Under the pieces are notes generated by a model that was not told the origin of the DNA, searched no databases, and saw only the letters and a list, made by a program, of their open reading frames with translations. The position numbers and the translations under genes are program-made. This document shows, piece by piece, positions 1 through 11,135 of a DNA stretch of 64,000 nucleotides. The stretch is taken from NCBI GenBank assembly GCA_028753945.1, contig JAPNXP010000003.1, forward strand, positions 2,232,001 through 2,296,000, written 5' to 3'. Positions within the stretch are counted from its first letter, which is position 1. Every line of letters starts with the position of its first letter. The stretch is from Hexactinellida sp. DTS-2022. Lineage: Eukaryota; Porifera; Hexactinellida.

Positions 1-768
1 AGACAGTTGTAAATGCATTGCGTGACGCTTTTTCAAAATCACACAATGCAAAGGTTGGTTTGAAATTAGGAATAAATCCATGAACTGCTGATAATACGGC
101 TCTGTATAGCTGTTCACTCTTTACAGTCATCAATATGTGTATTGCTGGGATTGCATGCCCTTTGTACCGGATAAAAATTGTAAATAACTGGTAGAAAAGT
201 CGCGGAACTACCTTAAATGTAGCATCGAAATGAATAGTTTGGTCATCAATAAGCTTTGATATCATGAGATCAGTTGCAAAAACTACAGCTGTTTCATTGC
301 ATTCTCGAATTGTTAATCTGTAATTTATGGAATAAGAAGAGTGTAGCAAGAGATCTACAAACTCTTCAGGAGATGATGGCAACTTTGGCATCTCTAACTT
401 CTTTCTCTTCAACAAAGTGCTCTCAATTTTCTTATAGGTTAGTGAACATGCTCCTGAAGAATTGCGAGATTCATTGTTAAACATTTCTCGTAAATTATCA
501 GTGGATGACTCAGCTTTAAGTTTAATTCTGTTAGCTAGAACAATACTGTCCGATTTATATTCGTCTTTGGAATGATTATGCTCTCTTGTTATCTCCAAAA
601 GATTGACAGCGATATCAACTTTCGCCAATCCCCCGCATGTAACCTGTTTAGCTAATGTGCATCTAAGATAAATGATTCCATTCGATTCGCGATACTTTGT
701 ATATCTTTATCCCCCAGATGTATAATTAAAAGAATGTAATCTTTTGCCTTCAACAATCGAAAATTCCA
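1..768 (-). pseudogene. MULE-type transposase with FLYWCH-like finger, broken and cut by window edge
   Basis: Read on the minus strand from an ATG at 768, one frame runs to base 1 with a single in-frame stop (TAA at 709-707). The start gives a FLYWCH-like zinc finger: a KYRESNGIIYLRC stretch, a second Cys in VTCGG, and a final HNH with two His. After a linker comes the start of a MULE transposase domain: FDATFKVVPRLFYQLF, the catalytic-Asp block of that family, then IPAIHILMTVKSEQLYRAVL and ALCDFEKASRNAF with the next conserved Asp. The C-terminal half lies outside the window. MULE proteins of animals often carry FLYWCH fingers, which supports the call. The stop makes it a pseudogene unless the first residues are spliced differently. 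Confidence 0.82.
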
Positions 769-954
769 TTAATTAAATTGAGAGAAAATGCTTGGACAAA
801 TAACAGTGAGTATATATAGTAATAGTATACTAGTCACAGAATTCATAAGTGACAAGTGAATCACCAGACATGGTATTATGTAATGTTATGTTATTAAGCT
901 GATTATACAGACTTCACATTATATTATGGACTAATATCAATTTCAAATGCTTTA

Positions 955-1386
955 GGTGTTAAATAAAATTAATCTTATACCAGCAAAATATGTTTTAGGT
1001 CTTATTCTAACTTCAAAGTATTTTAGGCCTTATTCCTACTTACCAGTTTTAGGTCTTATTCCAACAAAATATGTTTTAGGTCTTATTCTAACTTCAAAGT
1101 ATTTTAGGCCTTATACCTACTTACCAAGTTTTAGGTCTTATTCCAACAAAATATGTTTTAGGTCTTATTCCAACTTCAAAATATTTTAGGCCTTTTTCCT
1201 ACTTAACAAGTTTTAGGTCTTATTCCAACAAAATATGTTTTAGGTCTTATTCCAACTTCAAAATATTTTAGGCCTTTTTCCTACTTACCAAGTTTTAGGT
1301 CTTATTCCAACAAAATATCTTTTAGGTCTTATTCCAACTTCAATTTTAGGTCTTATTCCACCTTCAATTTTAGGTCTTATTCCGGA
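955..1386. repeat. Minisatellite of TTTTAGGTCTTATTCC-type units
   Basis: About 430 bp of a 26-28 bp unit beginning TTTTAGG(T/C)CTTATTC. Three unit variants (ending AACAAAATATG, AACTTCAAAGTA and CTACTTACCAAG) alternate in order, giving a higher-order period near 80 bp. The open frame through it is only the translated repeat. Confidence 0.85.
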
Positions 1387-1636
1387 TTCCCGGCAATACG
1401 GTTTTAGTGTTATGAATTTATCAAGGTTATTTTTAATAGAAACTTAAAAATAGAAATATATTCCTAAGTAATATAATATTATTAATTAATTAATAACACT
1501 TTACTGACATGATTCAATATACATTCAATATTTAATTCGGTCGAGTAGGCATATCAGGGTTGCCAACTCTCCCGCTTTTGTGACTTTTTTCTCCCATCCT
1601 CCCGACCTCCCGCCAAACTTTTCAAACTCCCGCTTT

Positions 1637-1771
1637 CAAGGGCGGCACGTCCTTTCGAAAAGTGGTACGGCGGAGAATTTTACAGTATATGAATGTGGTA
1701 CGGCAAAGCTGGCAATCCTGAAAAGTGGTACGGCGCTCGCCGCACCAGCCGTACCGGGTATGCCGCCCCTG
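1637..1771. mobile_element. hAT-type MITE, 135 bp
   Basis: Ends CAAGGGCGGCACG and TGCCGCCCCTG are flanked by the exact 8-bp duplication cccgcttt (1629-1636 and 1772-1779). Inside, GTGGTACGGC occurs three times. Confidence 0.8.
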
Positions 1772-2462
1772 CCCGCTTTTTTTGGAAATTGTTTCTATAC
1801 TTATATTTTATGATAAATAAGTAAATAACTGGATTTTTTGCTAAAATGATTCAAGACACGAGTACCAAGTTTTATTCTACTCATATACGTGTAAGTTAAT
1901 TAAGATTTATTTCCCCCTTATACTATTATGTTTGAATTCGAATTTAGAAGAAATTCTTAAAAATATCCCGGGTGGCCTTGCGCCTACATCCTCTAGATTC
2001 TAGCAGGGACTTCTTTAATATAGGGACTGTAAACTTCGTTTTACGGTAAAATTAGCGTAGGCCTAAAACAGTATTATTAGTATTTATTACTTATTGATAT
2101 CCCGTAATCCGCTAATGCTAGACACAGGAAATGTATTATTGTCGTATAGGAAGTCATATTTTGGGAGTCCAACGGTCATATTGGTTTATCGAAAATATTT
2201 GTGGAATGTAAGTTATGCGATGTTCACACCTTTCCATATATGGTAATATTATTAAAATCTCGAGATTAGTTAGCTTTATACATATGAAATTTATTATTGG
2301 CGAATGGGAATGGGAATTCATATTTAGGGACTCAGTAGATCACATTTGATTTACCTAATGCGTTCTCCTTAGCCTATATTACTATTTTGGCACTCTCCAC
2401 AGGAGGATTGCCCCGACCCGACCCTGTTTTGTAGTTTAGCTAATTCTTACCTATCAGATAAG

Positions 2463-3186
2463 CAGGGCCGGATTAACAGAGGTGGAGGCCCTGGGGCAAC
2501 CAGTGTTGTGGAGGCCCCTAACTCCTTCCACCAGAGTGGACCATGGGTCATGGGCAGGGTCGGCGGAAGAGGGGCGGCCTGGGCCGCCCCACTTTTTCTG
2601 TGATTTTTTTGGTACTCTGAAATTTCGCGGGGCTGTTTTTTGACTCTGCAATCCTCACAATTATCATCATAATACAAGGCCGCCCCACCTCTCACGAGCT
2701 TCCGCCGGCCCTGGTCATGGGTCATGGGTCAGATGGGTCACTTAAATTGATGGGTCATGGGTCACGGCTGTGACCCATGACCCATGATCCATTTGGAATT
2801 CCTGTTATAGAACGAATCAAATTTACCCAGAAACATTACAGGGTATTTCTTTGGTATTAGAAATCTACCAAAATTAATTGATTGACAAGCATCATACATT
2901 ATACATATATTGTGTTACATAATGTTTGGATATTAAAAATAGATATTTAAAAAGGTCAATGGATAACACGTTGGGTCAATGGGTCACTCAATGGGTCATG
3001 GGTCACAAATGCGATGGGTCAGATGGGTCATGGCCTCATGGGTCACTAATGTTGACCCATGATCCACTCTGCCTTCCACTACAATTGTCCAGTGGAAAAT
3101 GAAGTACAACTTTGGTGGTGGAGGCCCTTTGGTGGTGGAGGCCCCGGGGCAGTTGCCCCGGTTGCCCATGGGTTAATCCGGCCCTG
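2463..3186. mobile_element. hAT-type MITE, 724 bp, with GGGTCAT repeats
   Basis: Perfect 15-bp terminal inverted repeats (CAGGGCCGGATTAAC) and an exact 8-bp target duplication cagataag (2455-2462, 3187-3194). Inside are GATGGGTCATGGGTCA arrays in both orientations (about 2710-2795 and 2965-3070), so the transcript could fold. No coding remains seen. Confidence 0.92.
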
Positions 3187-3699
3187 CAGATAAGTATATT
3201 AACTGATACATTTCGTGCTTTAGGTTCCTTTTTATTCTGACAAGGCTGGATTCGGTTAACCGGTTTACCGTTGCTGACATCAGTTAACGGTTAGAGATTT
3301 TTTTAACCAGTTAGCCGGTCTGTTGAATAACAGCAGAGTTATTGGGAAATTAATGTATAAAGTATTAAAATTTTTTGAATTTTATCAGAATATGTAGTCC
3401 TAATCCATTTCTCATCACCACTTAATAAATTTTATTGGACAACATTGATTTAAATATAGATTTGAAAGAAATTTATCAAGATTTTTTAATAAATATGCGT
3501 TTCCTAATTGTAGATATCCAAACATAAAAATTATTCATATTGTATCGTTCTATTCAATGATAGATTCAAAGAAATAGCATATATTTTGAGTCACCCGCTT
3601 TTTTGGTAAAACTCCCGCCAAAATAGCAAAGACCTCCCGCTTTTTGATTTCCAGAGGTTGGCATCCCTGGGCATATACGTACACATGTTGCAGTGTATT

Positions 3700-4152
3700 A
3701 GAGAACTTAGTGTACGCGTACTCACCAAACTGTGTAGTGAGTACGCGTACACCCTAAATGTAATTTGTTTGTTAAGAGTATTTGTCATGTTAAGAGTATT
3801 TGGTATGTAATGAGTTGTTTCACGCTTGATTTATGTAAAACCTCTGAATATAGTTAATTAAGAAGCTGGAAATCATGAAGTGACATATTAAGTGATTCTA
3901 AACAGAATTATAATCAATAACTTCATCTTTCATTTGGAATGTATTACGGCTTCTTAATTAACTATATTCAGAGGTTTTACATAAATTAACTTATTGATCG
4001 AGACAATCATTATTACTAAATATAAATGAGCTTAGAATCGGAGAAAACAGCTTTGAATAGCTTAGAGCTTAGAATCCCAGAAAACAACCCATAACATGAA
4101 AGTTACTCTTAACACAACAAATTACATTTAGGGTGTACGCGTACACACCAAA
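3700..4152. repeat. Double inverted repeat (foldback)
   Basis: The outer arms, around 3739-3780 and 4102-4147, share GTACGCGTACACCCTAAATG. The inner arms, 3833-3868 and 3949-3984, share CTCTGAATATAGTTAATTAA. Arms are 35-45 bp. The class is unknown and no clear target duplication was found. Confidence 0.7.
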
Positions 4153-4288
4153 CTTTTTGTCACTTTTCGAGAATATCACATGTTGATACAATTTATTTAG
4201 TATAGTCGGTTGATAATCGTATTGCGACTAATATTAGACATATAAATTTACTCAGGATACCGGTATTATATTTGTATTTGCTAATTTC

Positions 4289-4306
4289 GGGGGGGGGGGG
4301 GGGGGG
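4289..4306. repeat. Homopolymer G run of 18
   Basis: Uninterrupted G run in otherwise AT-rich repeat-derived sequence. Its length may be unreliable in the assembly. Confidence 0.9.
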
Positions 4307-4642
4307 CTATTATTGGAGGTAGGCGATTATTCGAATAGGGGCTACTATTAGAGTATATACGGTGATCAAAAAAAGTAATTGATGCCAACCCATTAAAATA
4401 ACCCAATTAGGTTGAAACCTTTTAAACGAAGGTGTTTTGGTAAAAACCTAACTGGTTCTTTGTGAATTGTATATTATCCGAACATTTTTAACCGGTCCCA
4501 ACAAGTTCGGATAATCGAGGTTGTACTGCATAAACACTAGGTATCTCAGCTTTTTTTTTTAGATATGAAATTAATGGAAATCGTTATAAGAAATATCTTA
4601 TCTCGCCCCCCCAGATTTTTGCGATTTTAAGATAAATTCTAC

Positions 4643-5292
4643 GCCCATGACTGTAAGTGACTATTTCACAAAATTTGTTCATGCAACTGCTACAGAGACA
4701 AAGCTTTCATCTCGTGTTGCTGAAGCACTTTTCAAGGTAATAATGAAATAATGCACCTTTATAGATCCATTATACTGTATACAATACTACTCTACTTAAT
4801 TTGACTTTCATTATGTAGTATTATACAAATTTCTTCGTATAGGCAAATGGACTGGTCGAGAGGTATAATCAGACTTTACAAAAGACACTCAGCAAATTTG
4901 TTTTCTGAAAAAAAAAATCCTGGGAAGATTATTTGGACACATCTATATTTGCTTCTAATACCTCAAAGCATGAATCTTCGAAATACACTCCATTTGAGGT
5001 GATGTTCGGACGAGTAGCTGTGATTCCAATTGACATAAACAAAGCTGGTCAAACTCAAGAACTTCAGATGCAAGAGGTTGATAACGATCAAATTAACAAT
5101 TTCTTGGAATGGGGGAAAATACGTTTGAAGCAGTCAAAGCCAAAATTTTGATTGCACAGGAGAGGAAAAAGGCATGTTATGATAGAAAACATTCCAATCC
5201 AAATATATTTGAGGTCGGTTTGACTGTCCTGAAGAAGGATTTCAGGCGAAAGAAACGTGCAGGAGGAAAGCTAGATCCAAGTTGGCTAGGAC
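4643..5292 (+). pseudogene. Integrase fossil (Gypsy/Ginger, GIN1/KRBA2/SCAND3-like)
   Basis: Three pieces of a DDE integrase can be read. First VSDYFTKFVHATATETK, with the first catalytic Asp. Then, after a block of unrelated AT-rich bases (about 4736-4842), ANGLVERYNQTLQKTLSKFV holds the ERxN glutamate. Last, after a frameshift at the A run near 4910-4918, come KYTPFEVMFGR and a C-terminal stretch with YDRKH and KKDFRRKKRAGGKLDPSWLG. The RKKR-GGKLD-WLG block is typical of the integrases of Gypsy-derived or Ginger DNA transposons and of domesticated KRBA2/SCAND3/GIN1 genes. It stops where the hAT element at 5293 begins. No other pol domain and no LTR were seen. Confidence 0.78.
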
Positions 5293-6316
5293 TAGGGCTT
5301 ACAATCCCGGGATCTCGATCCATTTCACCTCCGGGATTATATCCCGGGATTTGTTTTTTTAATCCCGATCCCGATTTCCAATCTCGGGATTATTTCTCAA
5401 TCTCGGGATTCCGAACTTGGTATCTAATGGCTTTAATTGCAGTCAAAGAATGGACAGGTTTGCTTGTATAATCCAGAAAACTATCCTGCTACAGAATACA
5501 ATATTAGTATTATAGATGCAATTAATCAGAGGAGTGTTCAAGAACGCTACATAGAAGCTTCGGTGATCATGGCATACCTACACAATCCGATGGCCAAGCT
5601 TGAAACAAAAGGAGTTGTGAGGACATTCTGTTATACACTATTATCCAGAATAGATACAAATGAGGTTACAGAAATAATGTAGATGATATGATACCTATTT
5701 CGAATTCAGAAAGTCATGAGGCAGACACTTTGCCCGTGGCAATGAAATTACAATTAGCAATCGATGCTTCGCTTCAAGTATCCCAAAAACGACAACCATC
5801 TGACGAAAATCTATCATCTTCTTTGAAGCATGAACTAAACATTGCTGAACAAACAGGATAAAGAGGTATCTTGCTAGAGAGGGTTTATCGTATGTTGCTT
5901 ACAGTACAGCCTACTTCTTGAGAAGTGGAATGGATTTTCTCATCATGTGCATATCTTTGCAACAAATTTAGAAGTTCACTCAGTGACAAGAGTTTAAATA
6001 CTCTTTGTCTAATTAGAAATAATAAAAAATAATAACATGCGTATTTTGTTTCAGATACATAGTAGTTAGTTATTATAAACGATCTGGTTAAAGGTTACTT
6101 TATCACTGATAGTAAATATATATTACATTAGCTCAGTATTTAGTAATTTGAAAAACAAATAAACGGAGAACCCGTTTATTAGGGACCCTTGGGTTTCTTT
6201 GTCTAATCCCGAAATCCCGGGATTATACAAATGTTAATCCCGGAATCCCGGGATTAGAAAAAAAGTCAATCCCGAAATCCCGGGATTGCAAAATATGTCC
6301 GGGATTGTAAGCCCTA
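5293..6316. mobile_element. hAT element with ATCCCGGGAT-rich ends
   Basis: Perfect 18-bp terminal inverted repeats (TAGGGCTTACAATCCCGG). Inside both ends CCCGGGAT repeats many times. The interior holds remains of a hAT transposase C-terminus (next entry). No matching target duplication was found, so the copy may be rearranged. It sits directly after the integrase fossil. Confidence 0.75.
5437..6032 (+). pseudogene. hAT transposase, C-terminal dimerisation region, broken
   Basis: A frame from 5455 to 5682 (including QERYIEASVIMAYLHNP) is followed, after a frame change, by an SDENLSSSLKHELNIAEQTG stretch. A stop comes next, then the hAT dimerisation signature ERVYRMLLTVQPTS, a second stop, EVEWIFSSCAYLCNKF and RSSLSDKSLNTLCLIRNN. 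This PTS-E-E-FSS-RSSLSD-L order is the hallmark of the hAT C-terminal fold. At least one frameshift and two stops make it non-functional. The N-terminal zinc finger and catalytic core were not found. Confidence 0.8.
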
Positions 6317-6799
6317 TATGGAAGTGTGAAAATCACACTACAGATATTTGTGGTGAACGAATAATACCCACCGACTCCGTATATATGAATTCCTATTCAA
6401 CGATAATTCACTTCATACGTCTAGCTAGGATTAATGGCGAGATTTTAACAATATTAAAATACTGAAAAAGGTGTGAAAACCGCATAACTCACATTCCACA
6501 AATAGTTAAGGGAAAACATATTAAAAATTGACTCCTTAACTATGACTTCCTATTCGACAATAATACATTTTATGTGTCTAACTTTAACCTATTACGAAAT
6601 ACCTAAGGTCCCAAGTTCCAGGACCCGAGAATGAGCGCCTACAGTCCTTATTTAACGAGGTTCTACTGTATAGTATAGATTAAATTTTTGATTATCCGTC
6701 CTTTCACATTTATACTTAAAATACAATAATCATTATCAATAAGAATTAGCGAACAATCGCTAGTTTTGTAAATAGTATGGAGCTCTTATCCATAGTTTC
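6317..6799. other. Gene-free stretch with inverted match to 2100-2245
   Basis: No gene seen. About 130 bp (6395-6600) match 2110-2245 in inverted orientation (AATGTATTATTGTCG, TATTTGTGGAATGTAAGTTA and neighbours), suggesting the arms of an older element that spans the whole integrase/hAT region. The sequence ACAGTCCTTATTTAACGAGG near 6640 resembles a Tigger-like end. Confidence 0.5.
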
Positions 6800-7934
6800 C
6801 AGACTTGCCGTGGAGATGAAAAATCGCATCCATATCCATACCATTTTTTGAGGATATCCGTGGATATCCATTGAATATTGATAGATTTATAACACCTAAT
6901 ATCAATAAAATATCCAGAAGATTTAGGTCCTATAATTTATGTATATTTAGTTTTTATCAACTAAATGTTGCACTACTATATAATCAAATATCGCTATCAG
7001 CCTCAAAACATCTCTTTCTGGGTCCTTATTGATGGCTTCTGCTCAGGCTTAAGCCCTTTGGACTTAAGCCCATTTTTGAGAGGGCTTAAATCCGGACTTA
7101 AGTCCTCCTTTAATAAAGGGGCTTAAGTCCGGACTTGGACTTAAGCCCTTTATAGATGAGCTTCAAGCCCTTTTTCAAGCTCTTTTCAAGGCACTTATTC
7201 AATTAAATACGGTATGGATTTCTAAATAATTAGAGTAAAAGACTTAAGTCCGGACTTAAGCCCTTTATTAAGGGCTTGAGCTTGGACTTAAGCCCTTTTT
7301 CAAAAAGGGCTTAGAAAAAGGGCTTGGGCTTAAGCCCTTCTGATTAGGGATGGGCTTGGACTTAAGCCCTTTTAAAAAGGCTTGACCCCATGTCTGCTTC
7401 TGCTAGATTATTGGGTTCGATAACAAATCCTAGCTTTTTGAAAGTCCATATATAGCGACTAATTTTTTGGACTTCAATTGTCTCCTCTATGGTTAATTAA
7501 TGAGCTAAAAGTATAGCAAGTAGGATAAACGAAAAAAAAAAAATCTCAGGAAATATAACAACTTAGTCCACATTTCTTGTATTAGCATTCCCAAATATAC
7601 TTTTACATGCAAGGCCTTTTGACGTCACTAAAGGTCAAAATCACCTTCTTTTAGAATAAAAGGCTAGTAAATAATTTTATTAGATGAAATAAATTTGGCG
7701 TGTAGACCAATTGGGGGTAGGACAACAACAAAAACTAAGGCTACTTAATTTTCACACTCATTTTTTAGAACCCTGGTTTGAAATATTTTTCGAGTTAAAT
7801 TTGAAATGGATATCCACAATATCCATGTATATGACAAAAACTCGATATCCATCCATGGAGATCTCCATATGGATATATTCATGGAGATCTCCATATTAAT
7901 ATATCCATGGATATCCATATCCACGGCAAGCCTG
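6800..7934. mobile_element. hAT-type MITE with GATATCCA repeats, 1135 bp
   Basis: Ends CAGACTTGCCGTGGA and TCCACGGCAAGCCTG (one mismatch) are flanked by an exact 8-bp duplication atagtttc (6792-6799, 7935-7942). Subterminal ATGGATATCC repeats are on both sides. It carries a nested MITE at 7044-7396. Relative to the minus-strand gene next to it, it lies 4 bases plus the target duplication inside the intron. Confidence 0.9.
7044..7396. mobile_element. Nested MITE with GGCTTAAGCCC repeats
   Basis: Flanked by exact 8-bp repeats cttctgct (7036-7043, 7397-7404). It begins CAGGCTTAAGCCC and ends CATGTCTG. The interior is full of GGACTTAAGCCCTTT motifs in both orientations. The hAT assignment rests on CAG/CTG ends and an 8-bp duplication. 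Confidence 0.75.
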
Positions 7935-7946
7935 ATAGTTTCTTAC

Positions 7947-8671
7947 CTCTTTATGCATTTCTTTAGAACTGAACTGAGCGTCAGCAGTTGCGCCTGATGT
8001 GTTTCCCTCTCCCACTCTATCCTCCAATACTGTAGCACTATTCACTACTCTCATCAACAGTTTGTACAATTCTTCCCTCGTGTCTATATATCAAATATCA
8101 AAACATTTCAATCTAGATTAATTATACAGTGGAAGCCGCTTAATCGGGACGCCTCGGGAGTAGGAATTTAGTCCCGTTTATCCGGTTCTCCCGATTAACC
8201 GATATACTTTATACTATTTGATACGAATTGGTTTCCAAAGCCTCGTCCCGAATAACCGAATTTTCCGATTAACCGTCTCCCGATTAAGCGGCTTCCACTG
8301 TATATTTCTCTAAAATAAATTCCTATTCACTTACTATCATCTAATCGGCATTTGGACTCTCTCTCTTTACCGAGATTACACGGCGGCCTCCTCTCAATTT
8401 CTTGTCCTTCAGCGATCATTCTGACTTCTGAAAAATAATCTTTTTTTGCTCCAATTACTTGTGTCGCCATTGCAAACAAATCTAAATAGTTTGAAGGGTC
8501 GACCAGACCTTCGTCGATGCTAACTTTTTGAGTTTTCATCTTTTCTTTAGAAGTGTTTCTTGTCATATCAAACAGTTTAGATGGACTCTTCATTACTGTA
8601 CCCCCCCTCATTCTCCGTTTCCAAGATTTTGTTTGCTTCGCCGTAGCTTCTGCCATTGTACTAATAGACAT
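7947..8671 (-). CDS. Unrecognised two-exon coding region (158 codons seen, 3' end open)
   Basis: Exon 1 is 8671-8335, starting at ATG (MSISTMAEATAKQTK; a second ATG lies at 8656), with donor GTAAGT. Exon 2 is 8083-7947, with acceptor TATATAG and a strong donor GAG/GTAAGA. Joining them keeps the frame across a phase-1 intron. The product is hydrophilic. A basic start (KSWKRRMRGG) is followed by an acidic and helical stretch (VDPSNYLDLFAMATQVIGAKK), then NTREELYKLLMRVVNSATVLE. No signal peptide, membrane segment or known motif is seen. The next exon was not found. If the donor is skipped, translation enters the MITE and stops within about 16 codons. Steady codon flow and matched splice sites favour a real gene over chance, but the family is unknown. 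Confidence 0.6.
8127..8300. mobile_element. Tigger-like MITE in the intron of the minus-strand gene
   Basis: Inverted ends CAGTGGAAGCCGCTTAATCG, flanked by TA on both sides. CAG ends plus a TA duplication are the pattern of pogo/Tigger elements. 174 bp, no coding capacity. Confidence 0.85.
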
Positions 8672-8737
8672 TTATTATTTGTCATTGTTTGTACCTCTAT
8701 TAACTTAATTAGTAGTTCAAATCTTTTATTTAAGATA

Positions 8738-8910
8738 CAGTCAACTCCGCTTAATAGAGCCACCGGTTAATCGGTTTCTCCTCTTAATCGGGTCAAAATT
8801 TCAAACGATTTAAAGGACAGAATTACAGTTTGGCTTACAATATTTCAGGTTAAGTTAATCGGGTCAAAACAACCTGGTCCCGAGGTGGGTCTTTTAAGCG
8901 GAGTCGACTG
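8738..8910. mobile_element. Tigger-like MITE (CAGTC family)
   Basis: Ends CAGTCAACTCCGCTTAA and TTAAGCGGAGTCGACTG, flanked by TA. The same family as 14867-15050, to which it is closely similar. Lies 67 bases upstream of the minus-strand gene's start, in its presumed promoter. Confidence 0.85.
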
Positions 8911-9444
8911 TAGTACATATTCTTATTCTCAATCAAAATTCACAAAATATAATTTTCAAGAGCTAGTATCGATACCGTATTACGTAATCTGAGTTTAAAT
9001 ACTTTTTTGAATGTATAAAGTTTATATATTATCAGTTGCATTATGATTAGTTCCCATTGAAGTATATTTATGCTCTCAAATGGTTAGCTTCACTGTGTCA
9101 TTGATCTGTTGAACATTTGAAACTATAGATTTTAAAGTATAACTTCTGCTTCTTCTCGAGTTCATTTTATACAACTTCAAATATTCCATACACGTATCCC
9201 TGATTAGTTTGAATGTAATTCAATGCCTCCAATAATAAGAACACATAGAAACTTGTAATTCTATATCTCTAAGTCTAGGCGAATTGAATAACCATCTTAT
9301 TATTTATCGTTATTCAACTCATTACTTGATTTTTCATTGTTTAATTAAGGCTAAATGATAAAACATAAATGTATTTAGTAATTCCGTAACCATACATTTT
9401 GTCAAATATCTTATTTGTATTTTTATCCGTCATATAAATGGGGA
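8911..9444. other. Gene-free AT-rich stretch
   Basis: No gene, repeat end or motif recognised here. Confidence 0.5.
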
Positions 9445-9560
9445 CACTGGCGGCGCTAACCATCCGCCACTGGTGGGACATAGGCTATTAAAATGGGGCA
9501 TACTTACATTAATGAGGTGGGGCACAGGCCCCACCTGGCCCCACCCTCGCGCCGCCTCTG
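9445..9560. mobile_element. hAT-type MITE, 116 bp
   Basis: Ends CACTGGCGGCGC and GCGCCGCCTCTG with near-identical 8-bp flanks aatgggga and aatggaga. GC-rich compared with its surroundings. Confidence 0.6.
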
Positions 9561-11135
9561 AATGGAGATATAATAATTGCTGTCAAATTCGCAAAATTTT
9601 ATAGCTGAGAGTGATGCAATTCAGTGTCCCCAAGGAATTTGTCAAAGATGTAGGAATTCTCATCAGATGTTTATAAACTTGATTACACTTCAAGCCAAGA
9701 TTCTACTGTTCCCAGCTATTACAACGGTTTGTATTTTAATTAACATTATTCAGGTTGATCATGTGATTCGTTATCCGTATTTAAGAAATTAATAATCACG
9801 TTGGTATTCTCCATTTTCCATGATAATAGACCAGCGGTCAGCGGATGTTGTTTCATGAATACTTTTAACGCTAAGCTAACATTCTATCTTTCAAATGTGG
9901 ATGACCAACATCCTTTGAACCGAATATATTTTCCTACCAAAGAAACATTGGCCATTTTGCAAACGTGATTTATTAGATTAAATTTCAAGGATCTAAGGAT
10001 GTATTTTAACACGAGGAAAGTGTATCATTACTATTCAAACTAATTTGAGGGGTGAAACGAATATAACCGAATTTTAAATATTCGTTCGAAATGATTGAAC
10101 GAATATTCGTACGTTTCGAAACGAATATTCGTTTACTTCTTTTTTACTCATCAAAACGAACGAATATTCGTTTAGAAAAAGGTTCGTTCGTTGCATTTCG
10201 AATATTCGTTCCAGCCCTAATTTTTTCACTACGCCCGGTGCCATATTTCCTAAAGTATTTGGAATTTTAGAATTAAATTTTCAGTGAATTCTATAAACAT
10301 ATAGAGCTTGGAAATTTTTAAATAAAATATTGAACTGTAATACTATGGATATTTCTCAAATGGTACGTGTCGAGCTTAAGGTTGATTCATAGACGTAGGC
10401 TCCGGTAGGGCTGGTAGGGCCATGGCCCTACCAATAATTGTCCTTTCTCCATAGAAGGTAACACAAATATGCCAAGATGGCCCTACCAATCCTAACATCC
10501 AGCCTATAAGGGCCCTACCAATCTCCAAAACGAGTCTACTCCCCTGTGATTATCTAGGTCCTTTTATCCAAGAGATTTTCTAGTACAATTGCTTGTAAAT
10601 GTTCTCTCTTGGTTAGATAGCTAGAAACATTTCGCATTTGTGCTAGGGAAATTAATTTCTTTAGAATTGTAATTTTATAGCAAATACGTATTATCTTACT
10701 TTACGTTTCTACCAGAGGCAAATTACTTCGAAATACGTAACTTATCCCCCTTTGAAATAATTTGCATTCCCCCATATCAGAAGTTATAGATTGTAGAAAA
10801 TCCTCATTATATATATAGTAAACTCTATGGAATACAGGGGGCTGTCAAATTATTTGATTTGATTTCATTTGAGTGAAGAAAAAATGATTTATTTACAGCC
10901 CTGATTTATACGCCTTTTTGCTTCGAATTAAACTATCCATTCGAAATGGGGGTCTAAACCACTTCGACACCTTACTTCGGGGTACAGGTTACTTTATGAC
11001 TACCTTTCTGGGACAAATTGTATTCAGTAATAATTTTGCATGAACCTTTAAATGGCCCATCAAAGTCGATTTCATTTCTTACTTGCTTTCTATGCTCTAA
11101 TTACATATCCAAAAATCAAATTAGACACTATAGCA
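9561..11135. other. Intergenic region with small repeats upstream of PSMD7
   Basis: Holds a 71-codon open frame (9577-9792) with no recognised features, an ACGAATATTCGTT repeat (10047-10219) and a GGTAGGGC/GCCCTACC palindromic repeat (about 10395-10530). A short unit begins near 10836 (CAGGGGGCTGTCAAATTA) and ends CAGCCCTG. The PSMD7 promoter should lie in the last few hundred bases; no TATA box or other clear element was identified. Confidence 0.5.
10047..10219. mobile_element. MITE of ACGAATATTCGTT repeats
   Basis: Starts near AGGGGTGAAACGAAT and ends near ATTCGTTCCAGCCCT. In between, the 12-bp palindrome CGAATATTCG recurs with spacers. Relatives lie at 16055-16350 and 31037-31345. Superfamily not determined. 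Confidence 0.65.

Larger units (their letters stand above)
1555..3669. mobile_element. Non-autonomous hAT-type element containing two younger hAT MITEs
   Basis: The left end reads CAGGGTTGCCAACTCTCCCG and the right end reads GGTTGGCATCCCTG, inverted matches of hAT type. The flanks are ggcatat on both sides (7 bp, 8 with one mismatch). CTCCCG-rich sequence lies just inside both ends. No transposase is visible. Two complete MITEs (1637-1771 and 2463-3186) lie inside. Confidence 0.7.

Noticed and set aside
2447..2725. 92-codon minus-strand frame (and the 65-codon frame overlapping it)
   Set aside because: Lies inside the hAT MITE 2463-3186 and consists of its terminal and GGGTCAT repeats.
4289..4306. 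G run as a possible G-quadruplex
   Set aside because: A pure homopolymer next to repeats gives no evidence of a selected structure, and its length may be a sequencing artefact.
11052..11135. N-terminal extension of PSMD7 from an upstream in-frame ATG
   Set aside because: The 28 extra residues are hydrophobic and unlike the family; conserved sequence starts just after the ATG at 11136.
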